A DNA stretch of 8,755 bases from Bacteroidales bacterium (GTDB lineage: Bacteria > Bacteroidota > Bacteroidia > Bacteroidales > UBA3663): assembly GCA_017632695.1 (NCBI GenBank), contig JAGBQS010000307.1:1-8755 (forward strand), written 5' to 3'. Positions within the stretch are counted from its first letter, which is position 1. Each line of letters opens with the position of its first letter. Positions 1 to 6,390 of this stretch are shown in pieces. The notes below the pieces were generated by a model. That model worked only from the letters and a program-made list of their open reading frames with translations, was not told the DNA's origin and did no database searches. Both the position numbers and the translations under genes were made by a program.

Positions 1-447
1 GAAACCGTTCATCGGACAGCATTGGGCGAACTGAAGCCGGGCAGTGCCGTGAATCTGGAGCGCGCCCTCAGTCTGCAGACCCGCTTGGGCGGACACATCG
101 TGTCGGGCCACATTGACGGCACAGGTCGCATTTCAGCGCGCCGTCAGGACGATACCGCTCTGTGGCTTACCGTTGAGTGCGACCCGAAGCTGCTTCGGTA
201 CATCATCGAGAAAGGCAGTATCACCATACAGGGAGTATCGCTCACCGTAGCCAAGGTGGACGAGCGCTCGTTCTCCGTTTCGCTCATCCCGCACACGCAG
301 CAGGCTACAACGCTTCATCAGGCCCGGGTGGGCGATCTGGTGAATCTGGAGAACGACGTTATCGCCAAATACGTCGAGAAACTGCTGGGTAAGGCTCCGG
401 AACAGGATTCCGGCCTGCTCGACAAACTGAAACAATACGGATTCTGA
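1..447 (+). CDS. ribE: Riboflavin synthase alpha chain, 3' part (5' end outside window)
   Basis: Riboflavin synthase converts two molecules of 6,7-dimethyl-8-ribityllumazine into riboflavin and the pyrimidine substrate of RibH; it is a cytosolic enzyme built of two homologous lumazine-binding barrels. The frame is open from base 1 (reading ETVHRTALGEL), so the first roughly 50 residues lie upstream; a TTG at 22 is an internal leucine, not a start. The 148 visible residues include the end of barrel one (VNLERAL), the barrel-two signature GGHIVSGHIDGTG (about residues 29-41 of the fragment) and the typical C-terminal VNLENDVIAKYVEKLLG. The visible part looks intact. It is followed after 43 bases by ribBA on the same strand, so the two are probably co-transcribed. 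Assignment is by recognised family motifs and by its place in a riboflavin operon; I am very sure of the family. Confidence 0.96.
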   Translation, partial: ETVHRTALGELKPGSAVNLERALSLQTRLGGHIVSGHIDGTGRISARRQDDTALWLTVECDPKLLRYIIEKGSITIQGVSLTVAKVDERSFSVSLIPHTQQATTLHQARVGDLVNLENDVIAKYVEKLLGKAPEQDSGLLDKLKQYGF

Positions 448-490
448 TATAAATTTAATACGGATGCTGAAATATTTAAAATGCAACGAT

Positions 491-1723
491 ATGAGTAAGG
501 ATTTGAATACAATCGAAGAGGCTATCGAGGCCATCAAGGCAGGCAAGTGCATTCTGGCCCTCGATGATCCCGACCGCGAAAACGAAGGCGACCTGATTTG
601 TGCCGCCGAGTTCGCCACCACCGAAAACGTCAACCTCATGGCGTCCGAAGCCAAAGGTCTGATCTGTATGCCGATGAGCCGCCAGATCTGCGAGCAGCTG
701 AACCTGCCTCAGATGTGTGCCAACAACGGCGACAATCATCTGACCGCCTTTACGGTCAGCATCGACCATATCTCGACCACAACCGGTATCTCGGCCGTAG
801 AACGGGGCATTACCGCCCGCGCTACCGTAGCTGAGGGCGCCAAGCCTTCCGACTTCCGTCGCCCGGGACACATGTTCCCCTTGCAGGCACGCGAAGGCGG
901 CGTGCTGGTACGCACGGGTCATACCGAAGCAACCGTCGACCTCTGTCATCTGGCAGGTCTGAAGGAATGCGGCCTTTGCTGCGAAATCATGCGCGAGGAC
1001 GGCACCATGATGCGTACCACCGAACTGAAGGAATTTGCCCGTAAGCACAATCTGGTAATGATTACCATTGCCGACCTGGTGGCCTACCGCCGGCGGACAG
1101 AGAAACTCGTGGAACAGGTTACGGTGGCAGATCTGCCCACCAAATACGGCACTTTCAAGGCATACGGCTATGTGAACAGCGTAACCGGAGAGCATCATGT
1201 GGCGCTGGTGAAGGGCGATGTGACAACTCCGGAACCTGTTCTGTGCCGCGTGCATTCGGAATGTCTGACGGGCGACGCCTTTGGCAGTCTGCGCTGCGAT
1301 TGCGGCGAACAGCTGGCCGAAGCCTTGCGGCGCATCGAACAGAAAGGGCGCGGCGTGCTGCTCTACCTGCGTCAGGAAGGACGCGGTATCGGTCTGATCA
1401 ACAAACTGCGTGCCTATAAGCTGCAGGATCAGGGTATGGATACCGTCGAGGCTAACCTGGCCTTAGGTTTTGCCGCCGACTTGCGCGAATACGGGACCGG
1501 AGCCTCCATCCTGGCCGACCTGGGTATTCACGAACTGATTCTGATGACCAACAATCCGGCCAAGATCGACGGACTGGACGGCTTCGGTCTGAAGGTAGTG
1601 GGTCGGGAGCCAATCGAGATGACCTGCAACGAAAAGGATGAGTTCTACATGGATACCAAGTATGCCAAGATGGGACACTTGCTGCATGTAAAGGATCTGA
1701 AAGAGAAATACAACCAAAAATAA
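491..1723 (+). CDS. ribBA: Bifunctional 3,4-dihydroxy-2-butanone-4-phosphate synthase / GTP cyclohydrolase II
   Basis: This enzyme supplies both riboflavin precursors: the RibB half makes 3,4-dihydroxy-2-butanone 4-phosphate from ribulose 5-phosphate, and the RibA half opens GTP. Numbering from the chosen start gives 410 residues. RibB covers about 5-205, with the acidic metal/substrate loop DRENEGD (28-34), TTTGIS (96-101) and RTGHTEATVDL (141-151). RibA covers about 210-405, with a zinc cysteine triad C258, C269, C271 (same spacing as E. coli RibA as I remember it), RQEGRGIGL (294-302) and the DLREYG motif (330-335) holding the catalytic Asp/Arg pair. All key residues look present in both halves. 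I chose the ATG at 491 because recognisable family sequence (LNTIEEAIEAIKAGK) begins right after it; an in-frame ATG at 464 would add nine residues without homology appeal. No clear Shine-Dalgarno decides this. The gene lies between ribE and ribH and ends 9 bases before ribH. Confidence 0.97.
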   Translation: MSKDLNTIEEAIEAIKAGKCILALDDPDRENEGDLICAAEFATTENVNLMASEAKGLICMPMSRQICEQLNLPQMCANNGDNHLTAFTVSIDHISTTTGISAVERGITARATVAEGAKPSDFRRPGHMFPLQAREGGVLVRTGHTEATVDLCHLAGLKECGLCCEIMREDGTMMRTTELKEFARKHNLVMITIADLVAYRRRTEKLVEQVTVADLPTKYGTFKAYGYVNSVTGEHHVALVKGDVTTPEPVLCRVHSECLTGDAFGSLRCDCGEQLAEALRRIEQKGRGVLLYLRQEGRGIGLINKLRAYKLQDQGMDTVEANLALGFAADLREYGTGASILADLGIHELILMTNNPAKIDGLDGFGLKVVGREPIEMTCNEKDEFYMDTKYAKMGHLLHVKDLKEKYNQK

Positions 1724-1732
1724 ATCTAAGTT

Positions 1733-2194
1733 ATGAAAATTATTGAAGGTAACCTGACCGCTGCCGGACAGAAGATCGGCATCGTGGCTTCGCGTTTTAA
1801 TGATTTTATTGTAGGACGCCTCATTGAAGGTGCCCAGGACTGTTTTGTCCGTCACGGTGGCGAATCGGACAACCTGACACTCGTTTATGTGCCGGGTGCA
1901 TTCGAGATTCCGCTGACCGCCCAGAAGATGGCAGAGTCGGGCAAGTACGATGCGGTCGTCTGCTTAGGAGCCGTGATTCGCGGTGCTACCCCTCACTTCG
2001 ATATGGTAGCCAACGAGTCGGCCAAGGGTATTGCTACGGCCAGTCTGAAGAGCGGCGTACCGGTCACCAACGGCATTCTGACCACCGACAGCATCGAGCA
2101 GGCTATCGAGCGTGCCGGAACCAAAGCGGGCAACAAGGGCGCCGATGCGATGATTTCGGCCATCGAGATGGTGAACGTCGTTAAGGATCTCTGA
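1733..2194 (+). CDS. ribH: 6,7-dimethyl-8-ribityllumazine synthase (riboflavin synthase beta chain)
   Basis: RibH condenses the GTP-derived ribitylamino-pyrimidine with 3,4-dihydroxy-2-butanone 4-phosphate to form 6,7-dimethyl-8-ribityllumazine, the penultimate riboflavin intermediate. The protein has 153 residues, normal for this family, which assembles as pentamers or 60-subunit shells. Visible signatures are VPGAFEIPL (53-61), the phosphate/active-site segment GAVIRGATPHFDMVANESAKG (79-99) with the catalytic His at 88, and the late Arg at 127 in IERAGTKAGNKG. Both residues fall at the positions I recall for B. subtilis lumazine synthase. The start ATG at 1733 follows the ribBA stop by 9 bases, and the gene ends 4 bases before a riboflavin kinase gene, so it is an internal operon gene. 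Nothing looks degraded. Confidence 0.97.
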   Translation: MKIIEGNLTAAGQKIGIVASRFNDFIVGRLIEGAQDCFVRHGGESDNLTLVYVPGAFEIPLTAQKMAESGKYDAVVCLGAVIRGATPHFDMVANESAKGIATASLKSGVPVTNGILTTDSIEQAIERAGTKAGNKGADAMISAIEMVNVVKDL

Positions 2195-2198
2195 TACG

Positions 2199-2588
2199 AT
2201 GGAAAAACTGGAAAGAACCATTCTCCTTTCCGGAAAAGTAGTACACGGTCAGCAGTTGGGACGCCGTCTGGGCTTTCCGACTGCTAATCTCGAAGTGCCC
2301 ACGTCGTCAACCGAAATCCCCCATACGGGCGTCTATGCCGCTCATGCACATCTGGCCGACGGATCCGTGTATCGCGCTATGGTCAATATCGGGTTCCGTC
2401 CGACGGTCGATGCCTCCCGGCATTCATTAAGCATTGAAGCCCATCTGATCGGGTTTCGGGGCGAACTGTACGGACAGCCGCTCAGACTCGAACTGACGGA
2501 CAAGATACGTGAAGAACGTAAAATGAACAGTCTGGAAGATCTCCGGGCACAGCTGGAGCTCGACCTTCAGGAGGTCAGAAAATGGTAA
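2199..2588 (+). CDS. Stand-alone riboflavin kinase (flavokinase domain only)
   Basis: Riboflavin kinase phosphorylates riboflavin with ATP to give FMN. Over its whole 129 residues this protein matches the RFK domain that forms the C-terminal half of bacterial bifunctional RibF. Visible motifs are GKVVHGQQLGRRLGFPTANL (12-31) with the Mg/ATP-binding PTAN at 27-30, GVYA (44-47), NIGFRPTV (63-70), the SIEAHLI strand with Glu80 as candidate catalytic base, ELYG (89-92) and IREERKMNSLEDL (103-115). The FAD synthetase (adenylyltransferase) half is absent. It is not a visible frameshift remnant, because ribH ends only 4 bases upstream, leaving no room. FAD synthesis therefore needs another gene elsewhere. 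Spacing to ribH suggests translational coupling. The last 14 bases overlap the end of the convergent gene on the other strand. Domain identity is seen from motifs; monofunctional activity is inferred. Confidence 0.92.
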   Translation: MEKLERTILLSGKVVHGQQLGRRLGFPTANLEVPTSSTEIPHTGVYAAHAHLADGSVYRAMVNIGFRPTVDASRHSLSIEAHLIGFRGELYGQPLRLELTDKIREERKMNSLEDLRAQLELDLQEVRKW

Positions 2589-3858
2589 TCATGATTTTCC
2601 GGCCTTCGATGCGCGAGCGGGCTTCCAGTCCCAGTTCGTTCTGCAGGTAAGTCTCTATCAGATAGGAGAAGGCCATCGGATCCATCGCAAATCCGTCGGC
2701 ATCGGTTGGCGGAATACTGACCGAATCATAAATCAGCTTGGTATCCACAACGCCGCGCAGCTGATACTGCTGGCGGAATGCATGCTGGCGTACCCACTGG
2801 TTAATCAGGAAGGATAACTTGAGGCCTTTGGATCCGACCGGGTCATCGAAGGAACGCATCGAGGCACCGTCGAAGCCGAACTCGAGCGTTACGCGCGGAC
2901 TCTCGTTAGCGGCCTTCCTTCCGGTCCAGTGTGCGCAGATATCGTCGAGAAAGTCGCTCAGATGCATGGTTACGGCAGCGCGGCACAGTTCGTCGACGGA
3001 AGCTTTGGGCAGCGTGCGCGTCGAAGCGTTCTTGGATGCCAGAATGATGCCGGTTGCGGTCTCGTAGGCTTTCAGCACCAGCGATACGCGGTTGCCTTGC
3101 TGCTCATGATATTTATTGATATCCACTTCAACATACACATCGGTCCCTGCAGACTTCAGCAACTCTGCATCGGCCGATGTTGCTGCTTCGCGGTTATAGG
3201 CATCGCTGCGGTCGGTGCTCCGGTATCGTGCCTCGAAATCGATCGTCTGCACATCGCGCTGCTGGAATCCGTCCTGCACGCAGGCAACAGCCCGACGCAG
3301 GTCGTAGTCGTTCTGGAACATCCGGTAATACGATTCTCCCGCTTTGCGATAGGGAACCACCATGATAGTCGGCATCTGCCTGCCGGTACTGCCGGCTGAG
3401 GTTCTGGCCTGAGGTGAGCGCAGCTTGTCGCGTTCCAGCTGGGCAATGAGCTGCGGCAGGCTGACCGTTACTATGGCCGTACCGCGGTACCTTCCGTCCG
3501 AGCGGCGGAAATCATCAACTCCTTTGGTACTGATGACCGAACTCTCGTATTTCTGCGAACCGTTGAAGTAGGCATCGGTAAACATCGGATTATCTTCGGT
3601 CTGCACCAAAGGCTTGCCGTCCTCAACACCTTCCACTCCCACGAAGAGGAGGGCATAGAAAAGCCGGCATTTGGCATCGTGACCGGCATCTTCGCGCTTA
3701 TGGCTGGCACCGTCAGTCTTGAAGACCGCCAGTCCGTTGTTGTTGCTGATGCAAACCACACGCTGCCAGTCGTCACCCCGACGGGCCTGCAAGCCTGCGG
3801 TCGGAAGCAGGGCAGACAACAAGAGGAAGGCCGACAGAACCTGATAGAACGATTTCAT
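2575..3858 (-). CDS. Secreted DUF6175-type protein with CsgG-like core, function unknown
   Basis: This is a 427-residue exported protein of unknown function. I chose the ATG at 3858 because it gives a classical signal peptide (MKSFYQVLSAFLLLSALL, cleavage likely after GLQA at about residue 25); the longer frame would need a TTG at 3891 and adds eleven polar residues before the signal. Residues about 28-145 form an N-terminal region I cannot name. From about 163 (PTIMVVPYRKAGE) to the end it resembles DUF6175 proteins of Bacteroidota as I remember them. It includes GTDVYVEVDINKY (238-250), then a strand and turn ending AYETATGIILASK (264-276), and the C-terminal GRKIMITIF. The pattern of 'new-pole' strand, 'DVYVEVD' strand and 'TG' turn recalls the CsgG/LpoB/TolB-N fold; that is inference. 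It lies 33 bases after another secreted CsgG-like protein, so both are probably one unit. Its 3' end overlaps the rib operon. Confidence 0.8.
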   Translation of the reverse strand: MKSFYQVLSAFLLLSALLPTAGLQARRGDDWQRVVCISNNNGLAVFKTDGASHKREDAGHDAKCRLFYALLFVGVEGVEDGKPLVQTEDNPMFTDAYFNGSQKYESSVISTKGVDDFRRSDGRYRGTAIVTVSLPQLIAQLERDKLRSPQARTSAGSTGRQMPTIMVVPYRKAGESYYRMFQNDYDLRRAVACVQDGFQQRDVQTIDFEARYRSTDRSDAYNREAATSADAELLKSAGTDVYVEVDINKYHEQQGNRVSLVLKAYETATGIILASKNASTRTLPKASVDELCRAAVTMHLSDFLDDICAHWTGRKAANESPRVTLEFGFDGASMRSFDDPVGSKGLKLSFLINQWVRQHAFRQQYQLRGVVDTKLIYDSVSIPPTDADGFAMDPMAFSYLIETYLQNELGLEARSRIEGRKIMITIF

Positions 3859-3891
3859 AGGCGGGGATTTACGGTGATGAGTTAACGGCAA

Positions 3892-4815
3892 TTAACTGAA
3901 GAATCCGGGAATGCTGCCGATTACCTTGACCTGAAGCGGACGTGCATCCGGATTGGTAAGCTGGACTTTCAGGTTCTCCTTGATGGCTTTCAGAATATCC
4001 TTGCCAGAATTGCGCTTGCGCATCTTGCATTTGGACAGGCCCGGCGCAACCACATCGGTTATTTCCATATAGCCGATGGGTTCGAGCACTTCCTGTCCGG
4101 CAATGTAGGTCACCTTGAATACCTGAAGTTCCGTTCCCGAATGGACACCATGATCGGAACCGAGCTTGACGTAACACGTTTTGAGTTTGTCTTTCTCGAT
4201 GACATAGTCGCTTTCAACGAGGTCGGCCTGAAGGGGAGCAATGGCATCGTAGAATCCGAACGGGAAGACACATCCGTGGGAGAAGATACCGGCACGGGCC
4301 TTATCGTGCGAGTCGTTGTCTCGGTTGGATGAGCTGGAAGCATAGGAATAGGTTACGGTTCCGTCCTTGACCGATAACAGTGTGTACGAATAGTTGAGGC
4401 TTGCCTGCCAGTAGGTCTTGACAACCTTCTCTTTCTTGTAGTTGGTATATTCCTCCTGCTTCTGGTCGACGACCAGCGTGTTGAAGCCGCCCATGAGGAT
4501 ATAATCCACATTCTGGTTCCGGACCTCGGAGATGGACATGATCTCTTCGGCCGACTGGGCGTTCATGATCTGCCGCCGGATCTCTTCCGAAACCTCTTGT
4601 GCCGTTGCGGCATCCTTGATGATGATGCGTCCGTCTCGCAGCCAGTTTAGCGTAGCAGTACGCAGCTGGTTTGCTTCCTGATTGCTGAAACTGTGGTCGT
4701 GCGTGAAACTTGCAACCAGGATGACCGGTTTGTGAAAGCCTTCAGCAAAAGCATTGGCTGTCAGACAAAACGAGAAACAAACAAACCAGAAAAGGACGAA
4801 TAGTAATTTCTTCAT
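3892..4815 (-). CDS. Secreted CsgG-like protein with FlgT-C-like C-terminal module, function unknown
   Basis: This is a 307-residue exported protein. The ATG at 4815 gives a strong signal peptide (MKKLLFVLFWFVCFSFCLTA, cleavage probably ANAFA|EG at about residue 24); the upstream in-frame ATG at 4842 would fall inside the likely promoter. Cys17 is within the hydrophobic core but lacks a convincing lipobox, so a lipoprotein is less likely. Residues 29-165 carry a CsgG/LpoB-like pattern: KPVILVASF, a helix with TAQEVSEEIRRQ, then VDYILMGGFNTLVVDQK (103-119), then NYSYTLLSVKDGTVTYS (141-157). A serine-rich stretch (158-163) and a linker follow. Residues about 212-265 (KLGSDHGVHSGTELQVF, then IGYMEITDVV) resemble the beta-barrel C-terminal module seen in FlgT-type proteins. 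The family calls are by pattern only. It is first in a two-gene unit with the DUF6175 gene and has its own promoter candidate. Confidence 0.78.
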   Translation of the reverse strand: MKKLLFVLFWFVCFSFCLTANAFAEGFHKPVILVASFTHDHSFSNQEANQLRTATLNWLRDGRIIIKDAATAQEVSEEIRRQIMNAQSAEEIMSISEVRNQNVDYILMGGFNTLVVDQKQEEYTNYKKEKVVKTYWQASLNYSYTLLSVKDGTVTYSYASSSSNRDNDSHDKARAGIFSHGCVFPFGFYDAIAPLQADLVESDYVIEKDKLKTCYVKLGSDHGVHSGTELQVFKVTYIAGQEVLEPIGYMEITDVVAPGLSKCKMRKRNSGKDILKAIKENLKVQLTNPDARPLQVKVIGSIPGFFS

Positions 4816-4839
4816 AGGTAACGATATTTGGGATTGCGG

Positions 4840-4847
4840 CAAAGATA
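4840..4847 (-). promoter_or_regulatory. Candidate Bacteroidota -7 promoter element (TATCTTTG)
   Basis: On the minus strand the octamer TATCTTTG matches the Bacteroidota -7 consensus TAnnTTTG exactly. It ends 24 bases upstream of the ATG at 4815, which would leave a short leader of roughly 18-20 bases. A TTTG lies 14 bases upstream (4862-4865), closer than the usual roughly 19-21 base spacing to the -33 element; the better-spaced TGTT (4867-4870) is a weak match. The upstream region falls inside the terminator hairpin of the preceding gene. The match is seen directly; promoter activity is inferred. Confidence 0.5.
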
Positions 4848-4850
4848 AAT

Positions 4851-4887
4851 AAAAAATCGGACAAAGAACATTTTTGTCCGATTTTTT
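4851..4887 (-). terminator. Intrinsic terminator of the GH8/GH43 unit
   Basis: A perfect 15-base inverted repeat (arms 4851-4865 and 4873-4887, loop 4866-4872) has a CGGAC/GTCCG centre flanked by A and T runs. Read on the minus strand it lies 24 bases after the TAA of the GH43 gene (4912) and its 3' arm ends in a run of six T, as expected for a rho-independent terminator. There is also a T run on the plus strand, so it could work in both directions, but no plus-strand gene ends here. It overlaps the upstream part of the promoter region of the next minus-strand gene. Confidence 0.85.
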
Positions 4888-4911
4888 TGCATTATGTGCG
4901 GTTTTTCCCCG

Positions 4912-6390
4912 TTAATCTTTCTTTAACTGCCATTTGGAGTTATCCGTCGAGAAATCCCAGCGAGCCAGAATCGGCGTGCTGTCGGCGGGCGCGTAGAGCA
5001 CGTATGTCGTGTTGTCGGTCGGCGAACCCGGCAGACGCTTCGGCATGATGCGGAAGGTTCCGTCGGTACACTGTTCGATGCGCCACAACTGTTCAGGAGC
5101 GCCGGTAAATCCGGCAACGGTTGTCAGCTCGCAGTCAGCGGTAACGGACAGCGCCCGGTCTGTGCCCTCGATGCAGATCTTGAAGTAAGGATTGCTCAGA
5201 TAACCGCCTGCTTCGGGAACGGCAGTGATGACCCATTTCTGGTGCGGACGGAACATATAGTCGCCCAAACGGACCGGGATATCACCCTTCGGCCACGATT
5301 CCTGCACTTCCGATAAAGTCTGTTCCGGCAGGGGAGCAATCTTTTCGTTCGGGTCGATGCCCCAGTGCCGCTGACGTGCTACCTGCTGCCGCTGGAAGTC
5401 GACCGACAGTTCCAGAGCGTACCCGTGACGTTCCGACTCAATATAGTAAGAGCCTTCCCGCAGACGTTCGCCGGCTTCGGGCCAGTCTTTACGCCATAGC
5501 AGCGGGCATATTCCCAGCACCGAACGGCCCGACTGGTCGTAATCGGCCTCATAGTGGCACGACATGATTTCAACGCCTTCGTCGATAACGGTACGGCCGA
5601 AGTGTCCGGGACCCGTCTTGCGGTCGCCGGCATGAATCACCATCTTGCCGCCGCCTTGCAGCATGGGACGGTCCACATTGTCCAGATAAGGACCTTCCAC
5701 GTTCCGGCTTCGGCCCACTACAATATTATAGGTAGAGTTCACACCGTCGCAGCAAGTGCCGTGAGTGCCCAGCAGATAATACCAGCCGTCGCGCCAGATC
5801 AGGTCGGTTGCCTCGCAGTCGATGGCTACGTCTACGGCCTTGTTGCCGTCTTTGCGTCCGCCTGTTTCCGGATCCAGCTCTACCAGTCGGATATGTCCGA
5901 AGTAGGTACCGTAGGAAACCCACAGGCGTCCTGTAACGGGGTCGAGCAGCAGACCCGGATCGATGGCGTCGTTGTCCTCGTCACCGTCGGACGAAGCCAC
6001 TTCCTGCGCTTCGGAGTAACGGAACAGATCGGACTGCGGATCGAGCGTCCGGTTCCACATCGTCAGAATCCTTCCGTTGTGTCCGCCGCCCAGACCGCCG
6101 CCCGTACCGCTGAAGGCAACCAGATAGCGGTTGCCGATACGTACCACATCGGGAGCGGCACCGCCGCCCGGGCGTACCGGTCCGCTGTGCCAGTTCCATC
6201 CGTCGTCGGTCACCAGTCCGCCTCCGCCTGTTCCGAAGGTGTACCATTTTCCGTCGCAGAAAGCTAAGGTCGACGGGTCGTGAATCCAGGGAGCACCCGA
6301 TTGTGCCGAAACCATACAGGTAGCCGACAGGCCTGTAAACAATAAGGCTGATTGAATGAACTTATGAGTTCTGTTTAGAATGGCAAACAT
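4912..6390 (-). CDS. Secreted GH43 glycosidase (arabinanase-like) with C-terminal ricin-type lectin domain
   Basis: This is a 492-residue exported five-bladed beta-propeller glycosidase of family GH43, probably acting on arabinofuranosyl or xylosyl linkages. A signal peptide spans about 1-29 (hydrophobic SALLFTGLSATCMVSA). The GH43 domain covers about 33-305. Its expected carboxylates are all present: Asp38 in HDPS as base, Asp144 in DAIDP as pKa modulator, Glu193 in IDCEAT as acid. GTCCDGVNSTYN (211-222), EGPYLD (232-237) and GPGHFG (260-265, with the His that sits near the metal in arabinanases) favour the arabinan endo-1,5-arabinosidase-like branch. Residues about 311-490 look like a ricin B/CBM13-type module (KWVITAV, LSVTAD, EQLWRIEQ, DGTFRIMPK). 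The glycine-rich loops and the loss of Trp in the usual WAPDV motif (here AAPDV, 78-82) are odd. The ATG at 6390 overlaps the upstream gene by 16 bases, implying translational coupling. Exact substrate is not decidable here. Confidence 0.9.
   Translation of the reverse strand: MFAILNRTHKFIQSALLFTGLSATCMVSAQSGAPWIHDPSTLAFCDGKWYTFGTGGGGLVTDDGWNWHSGPVRPGGGAAPDVVRIGNRYLVAFSGTGGGLGGGHNGRILTMWNRTLDPQSDLFRYSEAQEVASSDGDEDNDAIDPGLLLDPVTGRLWVSYGTYFGHIRLVELDPETGGRKDGNKAVDVAIDCEATDLIWRDGWYYLLGTHGTCCDGVNSTYNIVVGRSRNVEGPYLDNVDRPMLQGGGKMVIHAGDRKTGPGHFGRTVIDEGVEIMSCHYEADYDQSGRSVLGICPLLWRKDWPEAGERLREGSYYIESERHGYALELSVDFQRQQVARQRHWGIDPNEKIAPLPEQTLSEVQESWPKGDIPVRLGDYMFRPHQKWVITAVPEAGGYLSNPYFKICIEGTDRALSVTADCELTTVAGFTGAPEQLWRIEQCTDGTFRIMPKRLPGSPTDNTTYVLYAPADSTPILARWDFSTDNSKWQLKKD

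Noticed and set aside
22..447. Start of riboflavin synthase at TTG 22
   Set aside because: The frame is open to base 1 with conserved riboflavin synthase sequence before the TTG, so the gene is cut by the window edge.
464..490. Earlier ATG (464) as the start of ribBA
   Set aside because: It adds nine residues (MLKYLKCND) with no family similarity; the homologous N-terminus begins right after the ATG at 491. It cannot be fully excluded.
476..1255. A 259-codon open frame on the - strand opposite ribBA
   Set aside because: ribBA is unmistakable on the other strand and this frame has no recognisable protein signature.
2562..2599. Possible bidirectional terminator at the convergent gene ends
   Set aside because: Only a 5-base stem (2562-2576) and a 6-base AT-rich stem (2578-2599) with the 10-base palindrome AATCATGATT; no convincing GC stem plus T run.
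3859..3891. TTG start at 3891 for the DUF6175-type gene
   Set aside because: It would put a polar stretch before a classical signal peptide; the ATG at 3858 is the natural start.
4764..4815. Lipoprotein signal in the CsgG-like protein at Cys17
   Set aside because: The residues before the cysteine (CFSFC) do not form a good lipobox and a standard cleavage site ANAFA follows.
5554..6267. A 237-codon open frame on the + strand opposite the GH43 gene
   Set aside because: Antisense to intact GH43 catalytic motifs; the translation shows no family features.
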